Positions 10,196 through 21,984 are shown, counted from the stretch's first letter. The stretch is 64,000 nt of DNA from Symbiodinium natans (GCA_905221605.1 CAJNDS010000453.1:1-64000); one strand, 5' to 3'. Translations and numbers: made by a program. Notes: generated by a model not told the origin, from the letters alone.

Positions 10196-10440
10196 CCGAC
10201 ATGAAAGGCAAGAATAAATATATATCCAATCATACTCCAAAATATAAACAAAAAAATTTACAAATCCGAATATTCACCAATTTAAATCATAATAAAGATT
10301 CTTATGTTCTCATAACGTATTATTCAAATAATTCCTATCATATCTATTTTATATACGAGCATCTTAGGCAATTCTATATTTCTTTAATAAATCTGAATCC
10401 TACCTCTTGCTCCCTTATCAGTGACCTTCAGTGACCCATC
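10196..10440. other. AT-rich segment without recognisable gene
   Basis: Very AT-rich DNA between the minisatellite and the GC-rich block that begins near 10430. A 77-codon open frame (10201-10434, +) is rich in Asn, Lys, Ile and Tyr, as expected from composition alone. Composition shifts sharply at about 10420. Confidence 0.5.
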
Positions 10441-10559
10441 TCCGAGGGTGGGCTTGTCGGGTTTCAGGCCGTGTCTTCTCTTTGTTGCAAGCTGATCCCA
10501 TTAATTCGCAGCGGGATTTAGAACAAAGACGCCCCATGAAAGGCAGCGAGAGGTAAGGC

Positions 10560-10660
10560 TCAGTGACAGGACGGAAGTGAGTGACGGGTGAGTGAGGGGA
10601 GCGAGTGAGGCGAGTGAGTGTGGGGAGCGAGGAGAGTGAGCGAGGAGGGGGAATTTCGGG
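10560..10660. repeat. GAGTGAG/GAGCGAG-rich simple repeat
   Basis: Irregular tandem GAGTGAG, GGGGAGCGAG and related 7-10 base units. Confidence 0.7.
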
Positions 10661-10895
10661 TGTGCGCGTGCATTGTGGGGAGGATTTGTCGTGGAGGAAG
10701 TTCGGTCTTTCGTGCGCCGTAGGGAGAATTTCAAGCCTTCATGGGGGGAACTTCGGGTTTTCGTGCCTTCGTACGTCGTTAGAGAAAATTTCAAGTTTTC
10801 GTGGGAAGAATTTCGGGTTTTCGTGCGCACGTATTTCGTGGCGGAGAATTTCAAACTGTCGTGGGGGGAATTACGGGCTTTCGTGCGTGAGCTCG
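10661..10895. repeat. About 63-bp tandem repeat, roughly 3.5 copies
   Basis: The pattern GGGGGGAA-TTCGGGTTTTCGTGCG-(variable)-GAGAATTTCAAG recurs with a spacing of about 63 bp (near 10735, 10798 and 10860). Both strands have open frames with a 21-residue periodicity. The periodic peptide looks like a translation of the repeat, and I do not call a gene. Confidence 0.75.
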
Positions 10896-11115
10896 TGCGT
10901 GCGCGAGGATCCACCCCCTCCCGGCCCAAGAGGTGCGGCAAGAAACCAAGCCCCCTGTAAAAAGAGCCGAATGTTGATTCAAAATTCTGCCCATGCACAC
11001 CAACTACGCTGGCGAACCCTCGAACCCTTTGTGAACCAAACTCTGCCAGCTGGGAAGCAGCACAAACGAATAGTAATAACAATGATCTTAGTTATAGCAA
11101 TAGTAATTACCGGCA
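10896..11115. other. No gene recognised
   Basis: Mixed-composition sequence. Nothing supportable found. Confidence 0.4.
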
Positions 11116-11199
11116 CCTAAACCCCCCTAAACTCGCAGTCCTAACCCTAAACCCAAACCCCAAACCCCAAACCCTAAACCCTAAACCCCAAACCCTAAA
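11116..11199. repeat. Degenerate CCCTAAA telomere-like repeat
   Basis: Tandem CCCTAAA with CCCCAAA variants on the plus strand, the C-rich strand of the TTTAGGG telomere type. Short related runs continue at 11337-11365 in the G-rich orientation and at 11535-11580. Confidence 0.85.
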
Positions 11200-11811
11200 G
11201 TCACCAAACTCAGGTCTCCTCGTTCCTGCACAGTCTGTCCACGAGCCAAGCACCAGGACTTGAAAAACACAAGTGCGACTCCTTGTGCGCAGGGGGAAGA
11301 CTCTAGGTAATTTAGTAGAAATCACAACTTTAGCTAAAGGTTTAGGGTTTAGGGGTTTGGGTTGAGGGTAACTATTAAGATTATGGGAAACAGCAAGTAC
11401 AGATGATTCTATTCCGTGTAGAACATGTCCTTGAATGCCCAGAATTTGAATTCCTGCCCTTGTTTCGTCTTCCCGTAATCAATAGGTCCTAATCAAGGAA
11501 TCTTCTAATCTGCGATTCTAAGTCCCAGACCCCCTAAACCCTAAATCCTGAGCCCTAAACCTTAAACCCTAAACCCTTACCGAAATCCTAAACTCCAAAA
11601 ACCCCTCAAGTCCTACGCCTTAAGTGCTAAGCCTTACTCTCCCGAATCTCAGAATATCAGAACCCCCACCCATCTCATAGTAAAAACTCCATCCCCCGAT
11701 AAATTATGGCTACTCTAATTAAGAATATGTGATGTTCAGCGGGGTGGGGCATGTGATTGTGAAAGGATATCCCCAAACGGCCTGAACCCGAAGCCCTAAA
11801 CAGCTAAGCCC
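11200..11811. other. Non-coding stretch with scattered telomere-like heptamers
   Basis: Stop codons are frequent on both strands. Isolated CCCTAAA or TTTAGGG units and their decayed forms are scattered here. No gene seen. Confidence 0.5.
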
Positions 11812-12125
11812 GCAAATCCTACACCTTAGGCCCCAAAAACCCAAAGCCCTTAAGCCTGAATCCCTACAGCTCTTATCTCAGAGCTTGAGGTTCAATCCTA
11901 CACCTAAACCCCAAAAACCCAGAGCCCTTAAACCTTAATCCCTACACCCTTATGTCAAAGCTTGAGGTTCAATCCCCTTAAACTTTAAACCCTAACACCC
12001 TCAAGCCTCAATCCCTACACCCTTATCTCAGAGCTTGAGTTGCAATCCTAAACCTCAAACCCTAAAACCTACAACCCTTAAGCCTTAGTCCCTACACACC
12101 TTCATCTCAGAGCTCGAGGTTCTTA
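11812..12125. repeat. About 80-100-bp tandem repeat derived from CCCTAAA-like sequence
   Basis: Four units share the order CCTACACC, CCCTTAAGCC, ATCCCTACA, CTTATCTCAGAGCTTGAG, GTTCAATCC. They are bounded near 11812, 11895, 11972 and 12050. The units look like telomere-like DNA that has been re-amplified as a longer satellite. Confidence 0.75.
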
Positions 12126-12928
12126 GTTAAAGGCTGGAGGCCTCGGGGTATCGACGGGATGGATCATCGATAAGCCTTCGCAAACGTTCGAAAGCCTTTT
12201 GAAGCCTTCTGTTTTCGGTTAGGATTTACTTGGACATTCGGGGGAAATTTTCCACTTAATCATAACTGTAGTTATAATTCCAGCAAGGTTATGATTGGTG
12301 GGGAGTATAGTTATAGTAGCGATGGTTATAGTTTTTTCTGCTACATAATGCCCCATAAAAACTATGGCCGCTTCCTGAGGTTTGGTGTTGCAGGGATTGC
12401 CGGACTCCTCAAGCAGATAACATAATGGCCCAAAACCCCCCACCAACAGCGGCAATCAAGTTACATCCTTTTGGGGTGTAAGTGGGGGTTCCATTCTGGC
12501 AGGGTAAAGCCCCCAAAAAAGGGAGAAGTTCTTCCCCCAGCTGTGGAGATATGCCGTAAACAGCCAATGCCACGTCTTCACGCGCGCGGGTTCGGAACCA
12601 GAATGTTTACGTCCGCATAAGGACACCCCTCTATAGTCCCTTATTCTGTCCCATTCGTCCCCCTTAAAAATCAGGTGCAACCGAGGACCCTCAACTCCGC
12701 TAAATTACATGAAACTGCCTCCAGAGATGAAGCGTGTAGAAGTGGCAGGGGAAAGGGAGCTGGAGCTGACAGAGAGTAAACTTAAATGGCAATTTCCCAA
12801 AATGAGGGTCCCCCCTAAATACAGTATAGTCCAACAGCTCCTTAATGTTCAGAAACACCCTAAATCCTAAACCCTAAACCCCCTAAAGCCCGAGCTGAGG
12901 GCGGTGGCTTTGCATCCGTTCTGGTCAT
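12126..12928. other. No gene recognised
   Basis: Contains a TATAGTTATAG-rich patch (12255-12335) with a small inverted AATCATAAC/GTTATGATT pair. Open frames on the minus strand (12219-12455, 12456-12680) have no recognisable domain and unremarkable codon use. Confidence 0.4.
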
Positions 12929-13036
12929 GGGTTGCTGTTCAGGAACTTACGTTAAGTTGCTATAATTGGGGAACCATATTCCTATATATCCCCCAGTACA
13001 TATGGCAACTTAGGTTAAGTTCCTTAACAGCAACCC
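12929..13036. mobile_element. 108-bp foldback (MITE-like) inverted repeat
   Basis: A 32-bp left arm (12929-12960) starting GGGTTGCTGTT is matched by the inverted right arm (13005-13036) ending AACAGCAACCC, with only about 4-5 mismatches. The AT-rich loop is 44 bp. No coding capacity. A target-site duplication is not obvious. The size and structure fit a very small non-autonomous element or a stable hairpin RNA source. Confidence 0.6.
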
Positions 13037-14470
13037 AGCAGTTGGAACTGCACACCTAACCCAACCACAAAGCCCCTAAGTTTCCGAATAAATAAGGTTG
13101 GAAGTTTGTTAAACACTACGCAAGTACTTCTGCTTGGCTTAGACATCGCACCCCGGCGGTCTGTCTTTAAGAAAACCGAGGACTCAAACACGAGGGTTTC
13201 CGGACGAACAAAAACCCTTCAGACAATGGGATTGGGTGCCTAAGATCCTCAAGTCTGGGTCCTTGGACCTTTCGGGTTTCGTGACATGTTGAAATGGCAA
13301 GTGCTTACTGCATGTGACAGTTCGACACACACACAGCCCCGAGCAAGCTCTGCAAGGGTTCCGCCCGAGGTGGCGGACGTGGCATTGGCCGCATGAAATA
13401 TACTGCATGGAGCAGTATTGAAGTGCTAGGCTGCGCTGGGCGCTGGACCAGCCTTGAACCCTCAACCCTGCAAAACACAACGGCATGGTCAGAAATCCCC
13501 AAGCCGCCTTCAGCAAGGAACTGGCCCTGAAGTTTCTGTTCATGGCAGTCGTAACATGATAGCATGATGCTATGTAGCCTCTGTCAACCCCCTCCCGTGC
13601 CGCAAATGACCCATGCAATGTGTCCGCAAAAGCATTCTTATGACGAGTCTTGGAGACTCCGGCTCAAAAGCAGCCGCTCAAAAGCGCCATAGCGGCTCAT
13701 GAGAGGGGTTCAGCAACTTCTCAGACTTCAGACGCCCAGGAGCGTAAATGAAGGGTACCTCCCCTTCATGATACAGTACTTATCGGGACAGTGTTGTCAA
13801 GGGCTTTGGCTTGAAGGGTAGGGTTTAGGGTTCAGAGGTATGGGTAATTGTCGAAACTTTTGAAGCTATTGGGAGAACCATAGCTGTGCCTCCTTAGTAC
13901 TTCTTATGCTGCAACTGCCGCTCCTACACCAGGTCAGAATTCAAATGCACACCGGTGTAGGGTTTGGGGCCAAGGGTCTTGGGAACATAAGCTGGGCTGC
14001 CAGACAAAAGCTGAACCCCTGACTACATCATTAGCATCGCCAGAAGGAGGGCGGGTTGCCGCGTGTGAGCCTCTCTGGGAAGCCCCCCACTGATGTGGAC
14101 ATTCCTGAGCCATGTGCCCCAACCTTGTGTGACCTAGGGCCGCATAGGGGTCATACAAGGACTACAATACAATCCTAACACGGGGCTACACACGGGGCCT
14201 CCTTCCTTGGGACATGAAGACATCTGATCCGGTCAGGATGTGCAATGGCCTCGCTGTTGCCAGAGGCACCTCCATAATGTGGTGGCTGGGGAGGGGGCTT
14301 TGGCTTTGGGTTTTGGGGGTTTGGGTTTGGGAGTTTTGGGGGGTAGGGTTTGCCGTAGATATCTAAGGTGTTGAGGGAAGCGCTTATTGACAACTCCCTC
14401 CGCATTGCAAAGGACTTGTTTTCTTGTCTAGACTTGCGACTCCAACCTTCATGGAACGACATTTTACTTC
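13037..14470. other. Gene-poor stretch, nothing convincing
   Basis: Open frames on the minus strand (13184-13618, 13934-14158, 14175-14462) overlap one another in different frames and lack recognisable motifs. The last is Pro-rich through G-rich simple sequence at 14284-14350. Text around 13173-13300 resembles 22890-23010, suggesting an old dispersed repeat. Confidence 0.4.
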
Positions 14471-14544
14471 ACCCTAAACCCTAAAACCCTAAAACCCTAA
14501 ACCTTAAACCCTAAACCCTCAACCCTAAACCCTAAACCCTAAAC
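14471..14544. repeat. CCCTAAA telomere-like array
   Basis: About ten CCCTAAA units with a few CCCTAAAA, CCTTAAA and CCCTCAA variants, C-rich strand on plus. Confidence 0.9.
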
Positions 14545-15572
14545 GATAATGAGCACAAAAAGCATAGAGTAGCCTGGCCTCCACATCAGGAACGCAAAAA
14601 GAAGAGCCGCCCCTATCCACAGCAGCAAGGACGAAGTCACGTTTGTCCGATAAGCCTAGGTCCAGTAAACCCTATCCCAGACCCCCAAAACTATCTAAAA
14701 ATTGGCTCCCCGGAAAAAGTAATCCCCATATTGTCACAATATAACTCCATATCAGTCTAGGGATCTAATCTCCCGATTTTTTAGAGGGGTCTGGGACACT
14801 CTAAGGGGATTCGGAACCCTCGTAGGAGTTCGAATTCAGCTAGACTCTAGGATTTACGGGCTCAGATTTGGAAGACTTTGGGCCCAAAGACCATGTTATG
14901 CAAGGCCTTAGGCCCCAAGGACAGTGAACGGAGGAGCCTGTAGTAAACTGCAACCCTCAGATCCCGGAATTTTCTTGTTTGGCTCCGGTCAGAAACGAAA
15001 CCGTGCAAAGTCTTCTAATCTTCGGCCCAGAAGCAAGAGACGAGGCAATGGTACCCAGCGCAAAGAGAAGCCAAATAGCGAGACCAATTCCCGCCGTCTG
15101 CAGTACTGCTACAGGGCTGCATGACCTGACAGTCGAAGGTGTACTCAGGGTTCAAGGCGTTCGGATCATCTATTGCGTTCTATATCTATCTACCAGGTGT
15201 ACCTGGAGCCTACGGAACCTACCTTTAGGGTTTTGGCTTTGTCCTCTTTTTGTCGCATATGACGCTAAACCTCTAGTTCGGTCCAGGCATAGGGTTCAGC
15301 CAAATGGTCTTGGGGTTCCTGTAGAGAGCGCCCTCATGTCTGGAGCTGTCCGCTAAACTCCGGCTCTCGAAGGACTCGTGAAGGAATGTGGGCCCAAATC
15401 CCAGGCTGAGGTTCTTTGGGGGGGATTTTGAGCCTTAGGGTTAGAGCGGGTTGTAGGGGACCATATATGGGGGGTGCAATTTTCATTGCCTTCTCAAGGG
15501 AGTCTGGTCGGATGAGTGCTAAGAGGGAGCCCCCTATAAACCTAAGGCCACCCAGAGCCTAAAACCCTAAAC
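14545..15572. other. No gene recognised
   Basis: Two overlapping plus-strand open frames (14924-15124 and 14979-15356) run across 15.0-15.3 kb. Neither shows a known motif, and their overlap in different frames argues against coding. Confidence 0.35.
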
Positions 15573-15608
15573 CAGCTAAACCAGCTAAACCAGCTAAACC
15601 AGCTAAAC
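15573..15608. repeat. AACCAGCTA tandem 9-mer
   Basis: Four perfect tandem copies of AACCAGCTA next to CCCTAAA-like sequence, looking like a mutated telomere-like motif that expanded locally. Confidence 0.85.
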
Positions 15609-15779
15609 CCTGAACCCGAACCCCCAATCCCCAAACCCTCGACCCGTAGACTCTTCTTGAGACTCCCACCAATCTCTTGCCCATCGATCACAAGCGTAGA
15701 GACCCACACCAATGACAGCGGGATAAAAGGCCAGGCAGAGAGCGATGATGGCTGAGGCAAAGTAGGCCGAAACCTGGGG

Positions 15780-15850
15780 CTGCGGGCTTTCTATGGGCTT
15801 TTTGTGGGCTTTCTGTGGGCTTTCAATGGGCTTTCTACGGGCTTTCTAGT
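15780..15850. repeat. About 12-bp tandem repeat GGGCTTTCTNTG
   Basis: Six consecutive GGGCTTT-containing units of 11-13 bp. Confidence 0.8.
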
Positions 15851-16077
15851 GTCGAGGGTCTATAGGTCTTGCGTAAGGAGGTTTATTTGCGGGTTGTGTA
15901 GGTGATCCTTCACAAAGATTATGCTGACCGCTGCGTTGTTTGCATGGTCTCGGGTCTCTGACGCCCACTTACCCTAAGGGTCCAATCACCTCACAATGGT
16001 GCCTATATAAGAATTTTTGGGCCAAGTTTGCTTCTTTCTATAGTCCCCTTTACCGCAACAGTTTCTCATAAAATATA

Positions 16078-16480
16078 TTCGCCTCGGCTTCCTGCCGAGA
16101 AGCGTTTGGAACAAGCAAACCCAGATCAGGTCTCCTTCCCCCTAACCCAACCCTTCCCTCCATGACCACCCCCCCCCCCATGGGACTCCCCCGATCTGGC
16201 TTCCGAGATTTTCAGGCAAGGAAAGGGGGGGTCAATTTAAGGGGGGGGGTACAACCCCCCCCCCCAGTCACACGCCGGAAGACAAACTCAAACTCCCGGA
16301 AGACAAACCCCCTCATACTCCCAGAAGACAACCCCCCCCCTCATACTCCCGGAAAACCCCCGCCTCTCAGACTTGAAGAGGACAGACTGGCACGCTTTGT
16401 GGAAGCCGAAATTTCAATCCTACCCTCTAGCCTAAACCTAGACCCACCCGAAACCTAAACCATTAACCCGAAATCGTAGC
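16078..16480. mobile_element. C-rich dispersed element, left-end-containing copy
   Basis: It starts TTCGCCTCGGCTTCCTGCCG, then GAGAAGCG, a phrase shared with elements at 30147, 46626 and 57736. CTCCTTCCCCCTAACCC and C runs follow as in those copies. Next come four units of about 24 bp carrying CTCCCGGAAGACAAACCCC (about 16275-16365). No matching right end lies nearby. The nearest one ends at 19030, so this may be the left end of a 2.95-kb composite. Confidence 0.6.
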
Positions 16481-16509
16481 CTCAAACCAACCCACGATGT
16501 CGACCAGCT

Positions 16510-17105
16510 TTGTGATTACGTCAGAAAGGACTTTGTTGTCATTTGGATTCTACTCAAATTCTCTATCAATTCTCTACTTCTCTAATGTTCGAAGAATGAG
16601 TACAAGAAACGAAAACAAAAACCGAGGGGGATGGAATTTAGACTAATTCTCTACTTCTCTACTCATTCTATCCCAGCAGACCGACAGTGTAGGACTATAG
16701 GGCAATCTGGAGGGCTGCCCCCCCCCCAAGCCCCCCGCTTTTTGATTACGTCAGAAGGGACTTTGTTGTCATTTGGATTCTACTCTAATTCTCTATCAAT
16801 TCTCTACTTCTCTAATTTTCGAGGAATGAATACAAGACATAACAAACAAGAAACGGGGGGGGTGGAATTTAGACTAATTCTCTACTTCTCTACTCATTCT
16901 ATTTCAGCAGACCGACAGTGTAGGACAGGGGTCTGAGCAAATGAGGCCCCAACCCCCCTGCTCTTTGATTACGTCAGACAAGCCTTTGTTGTCATTTGGA
17001 TTTTACTGTAATTCTCTATTCTCTACTTCTCTAATTTTCGAGGAATGAATACTTCTCTACTCCAGCAGACCGACAGTGTAGGACTATAGGGCAATCTGAG
17101 CAACT
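16510..17105. repeat. About 230-bp tandem repeat, three units
   Basis: Units start at 16510, about 16741 and about 16964 with TTTGATTACGTCAGA. They continue through TTGTTGTCATTTGGAT, CTCTACTTCTCTAATTTTCG and GCAGACCGACAGTGTAGGAC. The third is shortened. Open frames crossing them are repeat by-products. Confidence 0.9.
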
Positions 17106-17556
17106 GGGAGAGTTCTCCATTTAGCACCCCCCCCCCTCACCCAACCCCCCCCCCCCTCACCCACCCCATTTTGTCAAGTGATTTCATTATTTCGTCACTT
17201 TGTCAATATTTGCAATGGAAAATGGTGAAAAAAATTGCAAAGCAACAAAAACTCTATTTTTTCGTATCTTTCATCGTTGTAATTGATATTTTGATTGCTT
17301 TTAATGATCTTGAACTAGTTGGGCCTATTTTTCATTTTCAAGTCCTTTTAGTGAATTCGAATTATGTTGAAATGAAATTGCGGGGATGTGCGTGGGGGGG
17401 GGGGGGGGGGGGGGGGGGGGGGTGGGGGGGGGCGGGCGGGTGGGTGGGGCGGGGGCATGGGTGGTACCCACCCCCCCCCAAAATGAAAAGCCGCACTTCG
17501 TGGAGAACTATCGCAAATGGGGGGGCTGCCCCCCCCCCCCCCCAAAGCCCCCCGCT
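17106..17556. other. Poly-C/poly-G flanked AT-rich insert between 230-bp repeats
   Basis: C runs at 17127-17165, an AT-rich block (17166-17385) and a run of more than 30 G (about 17394-17430) interrupt the 230-bp array. An open frame (17171-17605) starts in the AT-rich block and ends in Gly from the G run. I do not call it a gene. Confidence 0.5.
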
Positions 17557-17905
17557 TTTTGATTACGTCAGAAGGGACTTTGTTGTCATTTGGATTCTAC
17601 TCTAATTCTCTATCAATTCTCTACTTCTCTAATTTTCGAGGAATGAATACAAGACATAACAAACAAGAAACGGGGGGGGGGGTGGAATTTAGACTAATTC
17701 TTTACTTCTCTACTCAGTCTATTTCAGCAGACCGACAGTGTAGGACGATAGGGGTCTGAGCAAATGGGGCCCCAACCCCCACGCTCTTTGATTACGTCAG
17801 AAAGGACTTTGTTGTCACCCCTCTGTTTGATTCCGTCAGAAAAGCCTATGTTGTCATTTGGACTATACTGTAATTCTCTATCAATTCGCATTTTCGAAGA
17901 GTGAA
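17557..17905. repeat. About 230-bp repeat, further full and partial units
   Basis: A full unit starts at about 17557, and shortened units start at about 17787 and 17825. They are continuous with the family at 16510-17105. Confidence 0.88.
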
Positions 17906-17913
17906 TTCCTCTT

Positions 17914-18857
<944 letters not shown>

Positions 18858-19030
18858 TTGGCTCCTGCAGAAGCATCTGGAGCAAGCAGACCCGTCCCCC
18901 CCACGCAAAATTTTGTGGCGGACCCCCCAACAAACCACCCCCCCCGCCCCTCATACTCCCGGAAGACAAACCCCCCCACCCCGCTAACGGTGCTACCTGG
19001 CCGAGGCGGCATGCGCAAGCGTTTACAATT
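18858..19030. mobile_element. C-rich dispersed element, short copy
   Basis: The left part (TTGGCTCCTGCAGAAGC, then CATCTGGAGCAAGC) is a diverged form of the family start. The core is C-rich and contains CTCATACTCCCGGAAGACAA, as at 16.3 kb. The right end GCCGAGGCGG...GCGCAAGCG followed by TTTACAATT is shared with the copies in the large tandem unit. The minus-strand frame 18556-19041 crossing it is not coding. Confidence 0.65.
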
Positions 19031-19983
19031 GGGAGTTCCATATCCCCCTATCTAAGCTCCTTTAGGGACAGTTACTGGGAGGGTGATGACCCAATATTTC
19101 GGCAAGTGATCTTCCCTAAAACCTAATGAACCCATGAAGTGTAGGGTTTAGGGTTCAGGGTTTGTAGAGTTCATGAAACCTTGCAATCAGTATCCCCTGA
19201 TATCCTTATAGCAACCCCTATATTATCCCCCATATAGCCCTTTAAGGAGTTTAGAGTATGGTGATCTAAACCCTGAACCCTCCCCAGGGCCGTAGTACCT
19301 AAGATCAAGGATGCCGCTCCCTTCTACTTTTGACAGTATTTGGAGGTTTCCGAAAAGTAGAAAAGGGTTAAAACAGGGTTCAATGGGGTTTTAAAGGGTT
19401 TCCCTTTGTGCGGTCCTTGTAACAGGGATTATACTCTTCTGGGGGCTATATTACTGGGGGGGGGGGACCCGAATTTTAAGAACCTACCATGTGGGCTACT
19501 CTTGGGGAGATCGAATACCAGGGTTGACAGTTTAGGGTTTCCTGGCGCCTGTCAAGAAGCTGCTTCAGCAGGAGCATCAGCGTGCCACAGGGAGAGCCAT
19601 CTGTCTAAAGTCGCGTTCAGCATGGGCGTGGCCAGCAAGAAAACATATCCAAAAGGCATACCTCCTGATAACAACAGTTCCAAATCCTGAACATGCTACA
19701 GTTTCTGTATCCCCTACATAAACCACCATCTAGAGCGAGGTCGGGTGGGGTCGCCAAACCCTAAACCTTGGATACACCCCCACTCATTAACAGCTGGATT
19801 AATTAATACAGATCTATACAGCCACTGAAAATTTACCCCTGATTATGGTGGACTGTTAACGGGTGGGGGGCAATACCCAACCTAAACCCCAAAGCTGAAG
19901 TAAACCCCAAAACTCTAAAACATCGAGAACTATAGCCTACACCCAAAGCCGAGGGCCCCAAACTCTGAACCACCCAAACCTGG
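19031..19983. other. No gene recognised; isolated telomere-like units
   Basis: Contains short TTTAGGG or CCCTAAA patches (19142-19165, 19267-19285, 19755-19770) and a G run at 19457-19466. The 94-codon plus frame 19406-19690 has no recognisable motif. Confidence 0.4.
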
Positions 19984-20074
19984 GTTTAGGGTTTAGGGTT
20001 GAGGGTTTAGGGTTTAGGGTTTAGGGTTTAGGGTTTAGGGTTTAGGGTTTAGGGTTTAGGGTTTAGGGCTTAGG
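19984..20074 (+). repeat. TTTAGGG interstitial telomere-like array
   Basis: About 12 nearly perfect TTTAGGG units, G-rich strand on plus. Confidence 0.95.
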
Positions 20075-20185
20075 GACCGACTCACCCAGCTCCTGGAGTC
20101 TTCACGGAGTCATGTACCACGTTCCGGAATGAGTTTCGCACAAACTCCGAAAACGCCTCCACGCTGCCATACCTGGAGACAGCCA

Positions 20186-20589
20186 TTTAGGGTTTAGGGT
20201 TTAGGGTTTAGGGTTTAGGGTTTAGGGTTTAGGGTTTAGGGTTTAGGGTTTAGGGTTTAGGGTTTAAGGTTTAGGGTTTAGGGATTAGGGTTCAGGGTTC
20301 AGGGTTTAGGGTTTAGCGTTTAGCGTTTAGGGTTTAGGGTTTAGGGTTTAGGGTTCAGGGTTCAGGGTGTAGGGTTTAGGGTTCAGGGTTTAGGGTTTAG
20401 GGTTTAGGGTTTAGGGTTCAGGGTTTAGGGTTTAGGGTTTAGGGTTTAGGGTTTGGGGTTTGGGGTTTGAGGTTTAGGGTTTTGGGTTTAGAGTTTAGGG
20501 TTTCGGGCTTTAGAGTTTAGGGTTTCGGGTTTGGGGTTTCGGGTTTAGGGTTTAGGGTTTAGGGTTTCGGGTTTAGGGTTTAAGGTTTT
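20186..20589 (+). repeat. TTTAGGG interstitial telomere-like array with variants
   Basis: About 55 heptamers. They are perfect at the left and gain TTCAGGG, TTTCGGG, TTTGGGG and TTTAGAG variants to the right. Confidence 0.95.
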
Positions 20590-20777
20590 ACTGTCTATCT
20601 TCTCCAGTAACCAAGGGAAAAATGGTGAAACCTGTAGTATTCGTACAAACAAGGAAGCCAAAAAAGTTTAAGGTTCAACTGTTGGCTAAGTAAGCTGCAA
20701 TACTCCTGTATCAAGGGGTGCCCAACATTCTTCGTTATCAGTCCTGACGATACAGCAACACCCCCCAAAAGAAGGAA

Positions 20778-21727
20778 CTACATTGTAGGGCCCAGGTACC
20801 ACCGAACGATAGCTTCCCGGATAATGTCTCCGTCGGATTCATTGGCGCAGGCCAGCGTCTGGAACTGGAAGTTGCCCACGTTGGACAAGAGAACTTGCTT
20901 ATAGGTACAGATATGCCTTAAGGCATGTATCAAGGGAAGGAGGGAGCCGCCGAAGCAAGCCAAGGCAATCCATATCCATACGGTTCTTCCGAGGGCTGAG
21001 GTCCTGATGGCCACGAAGAACCAGGAAGCAATATGTAGGTACACGAAGAGCAGGCACACAATGACCTCCACGAAGATGGGGGCGATGGTGATTTTCCCAG
21101 AAGGGTTGAGCTTCTGATATGCCGCAAGCTCGAAGACGCACCACCTTTCTTGTGGTCGATGATTTTTAGCCCCCTTCGACATAACAGATTCCCTGCTTCA
21201 TGGTTGGTATTCGGGGGTTGATGCTCCAAAAACCACTCAGAGTATATAGTGTTCGGGACCTGAAACCCATGATGCTTGAGCACGTGAACGCTGAGGGACG
21301 TCTTCTAGGCTGTAACTTTGGGGGAGAATCACAAGGGGGGGGGTTGCAGAACCACCAGCACGACAGGACCATCCACAGAAAGGAGGGGGACCATAGCATG
21401 GAAAAGGGGGGGGGGTAGCAACCCTGGATCGTTGACGACCAGAAGCCAAGCCACAACCTCGTCAGATACGGCTCGCTCCACAACACGTGCAACTCCTCAG
21501 CTGCCTGGAGGAAGCCGCCAATGTTGCGGATCCCTGCCTGCATCCTGGCCTGGTCTGTCTGATCGATGCACGCGCAATCCAGAAAGCATCTGCGGTCCTT
21601 GCTGCAGATGTAAGGGAACAGCAGCAGTCCTCCAGTGGACGATAAGGCGCCTGCCACGATAGCCCAGCAGCTCATAGATATGACCTCGCCCTCAAGGAAT
21701 TCCCATTCATAGATCATCGGCAACACC
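20778..21727 (-). CDS. TIR-like membrane protein gene (two exons, 5' partial)
   Basis: I read exon a as about 21727-21458 and exon b as 21144-20778, with a 313-bp intron (21145-21457) of dinoflagellate form AG|GT...AG|G. The join is in phase (ACG AG + G TGG) and gives TRWCVFELAAY. Exon a encodes a hydrophobic segment, then FLDCACIDQTD, a helix, and ELHVLWSEPYLTR. Exon b continues WCVFELAAYQKLNPSG and has two strong hydrophobic stretches (around VCLLFVYLHIASWFF and IWIALACFGGSLLPL). FLD...WC.FEL is the pattern of a TIR-like fold, and this membrane-anchored version is one I recall as common in dinoflagellates. The frame starts with GTG after CCCAAG, so 21727 is probably a splice acceptor and upstream exons are missing. 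It ends with TAG at 20778-20780. Function is not known; TIR folds act in signalling or NAD+ cleavage. Confidence 0.6.
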
Positions 21728-21837
21728 TTGGGAACTAAACCGGCCCCAAAAGGGTTTAGGGGTCATAGAATATCGTAGGATTGTAACATGAAGGATATGA
21801 CCCTTAAACCCTAAACCCTAGACCCTAAACCCTTCAA

Positions 21838-21953
21838 CCTGGTGCAAGGTCCACTTGGTCCCCAAGGCACTCCTAGGAGAACTCCCGCGCACGACAGCGC
21901 TGTACCGGTTGCCCATGCAGCCAGCATGTAAGGCCAGCCATTGCGGACAAGAA
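21838..21953 (-). CDS. Possible upstream exon of the TIR-like gene
   Basis: Bounded by AAAG|G on the acceptor side and CCAG|GTTG on the donor side. One frame encodes a membrane-like segment (NGWPYMLAAWATGTALSC), but its phase does not match the next exon. A second open frame is in phase but looks less protein-like. Either another exon intervenes or this is not an exon. Confidence 0.3.
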
Positions 21954-21984
21954 GGGACAGGAACTTCCACCTTTCGGTTCGGGA

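Noticed and set aside
12580-12610. tRNA-like GGTTCGGAACC arm
   Set aside because: No acceptor stem or anticodon arm could be drawn around it. No tRNA or rRNA gene was recognised anywhere in the window.
13184-13618. 144-codon minus-strand cysteine-containing frame
   Set aside because: Overlaps another frame, has no recognisable pattern and has ordinary third-position composition.
15542-15760. Frame with SWFSWFSWF periodicity
   Set aside because: Translation of the AACCAGCTA nonamer repeat.
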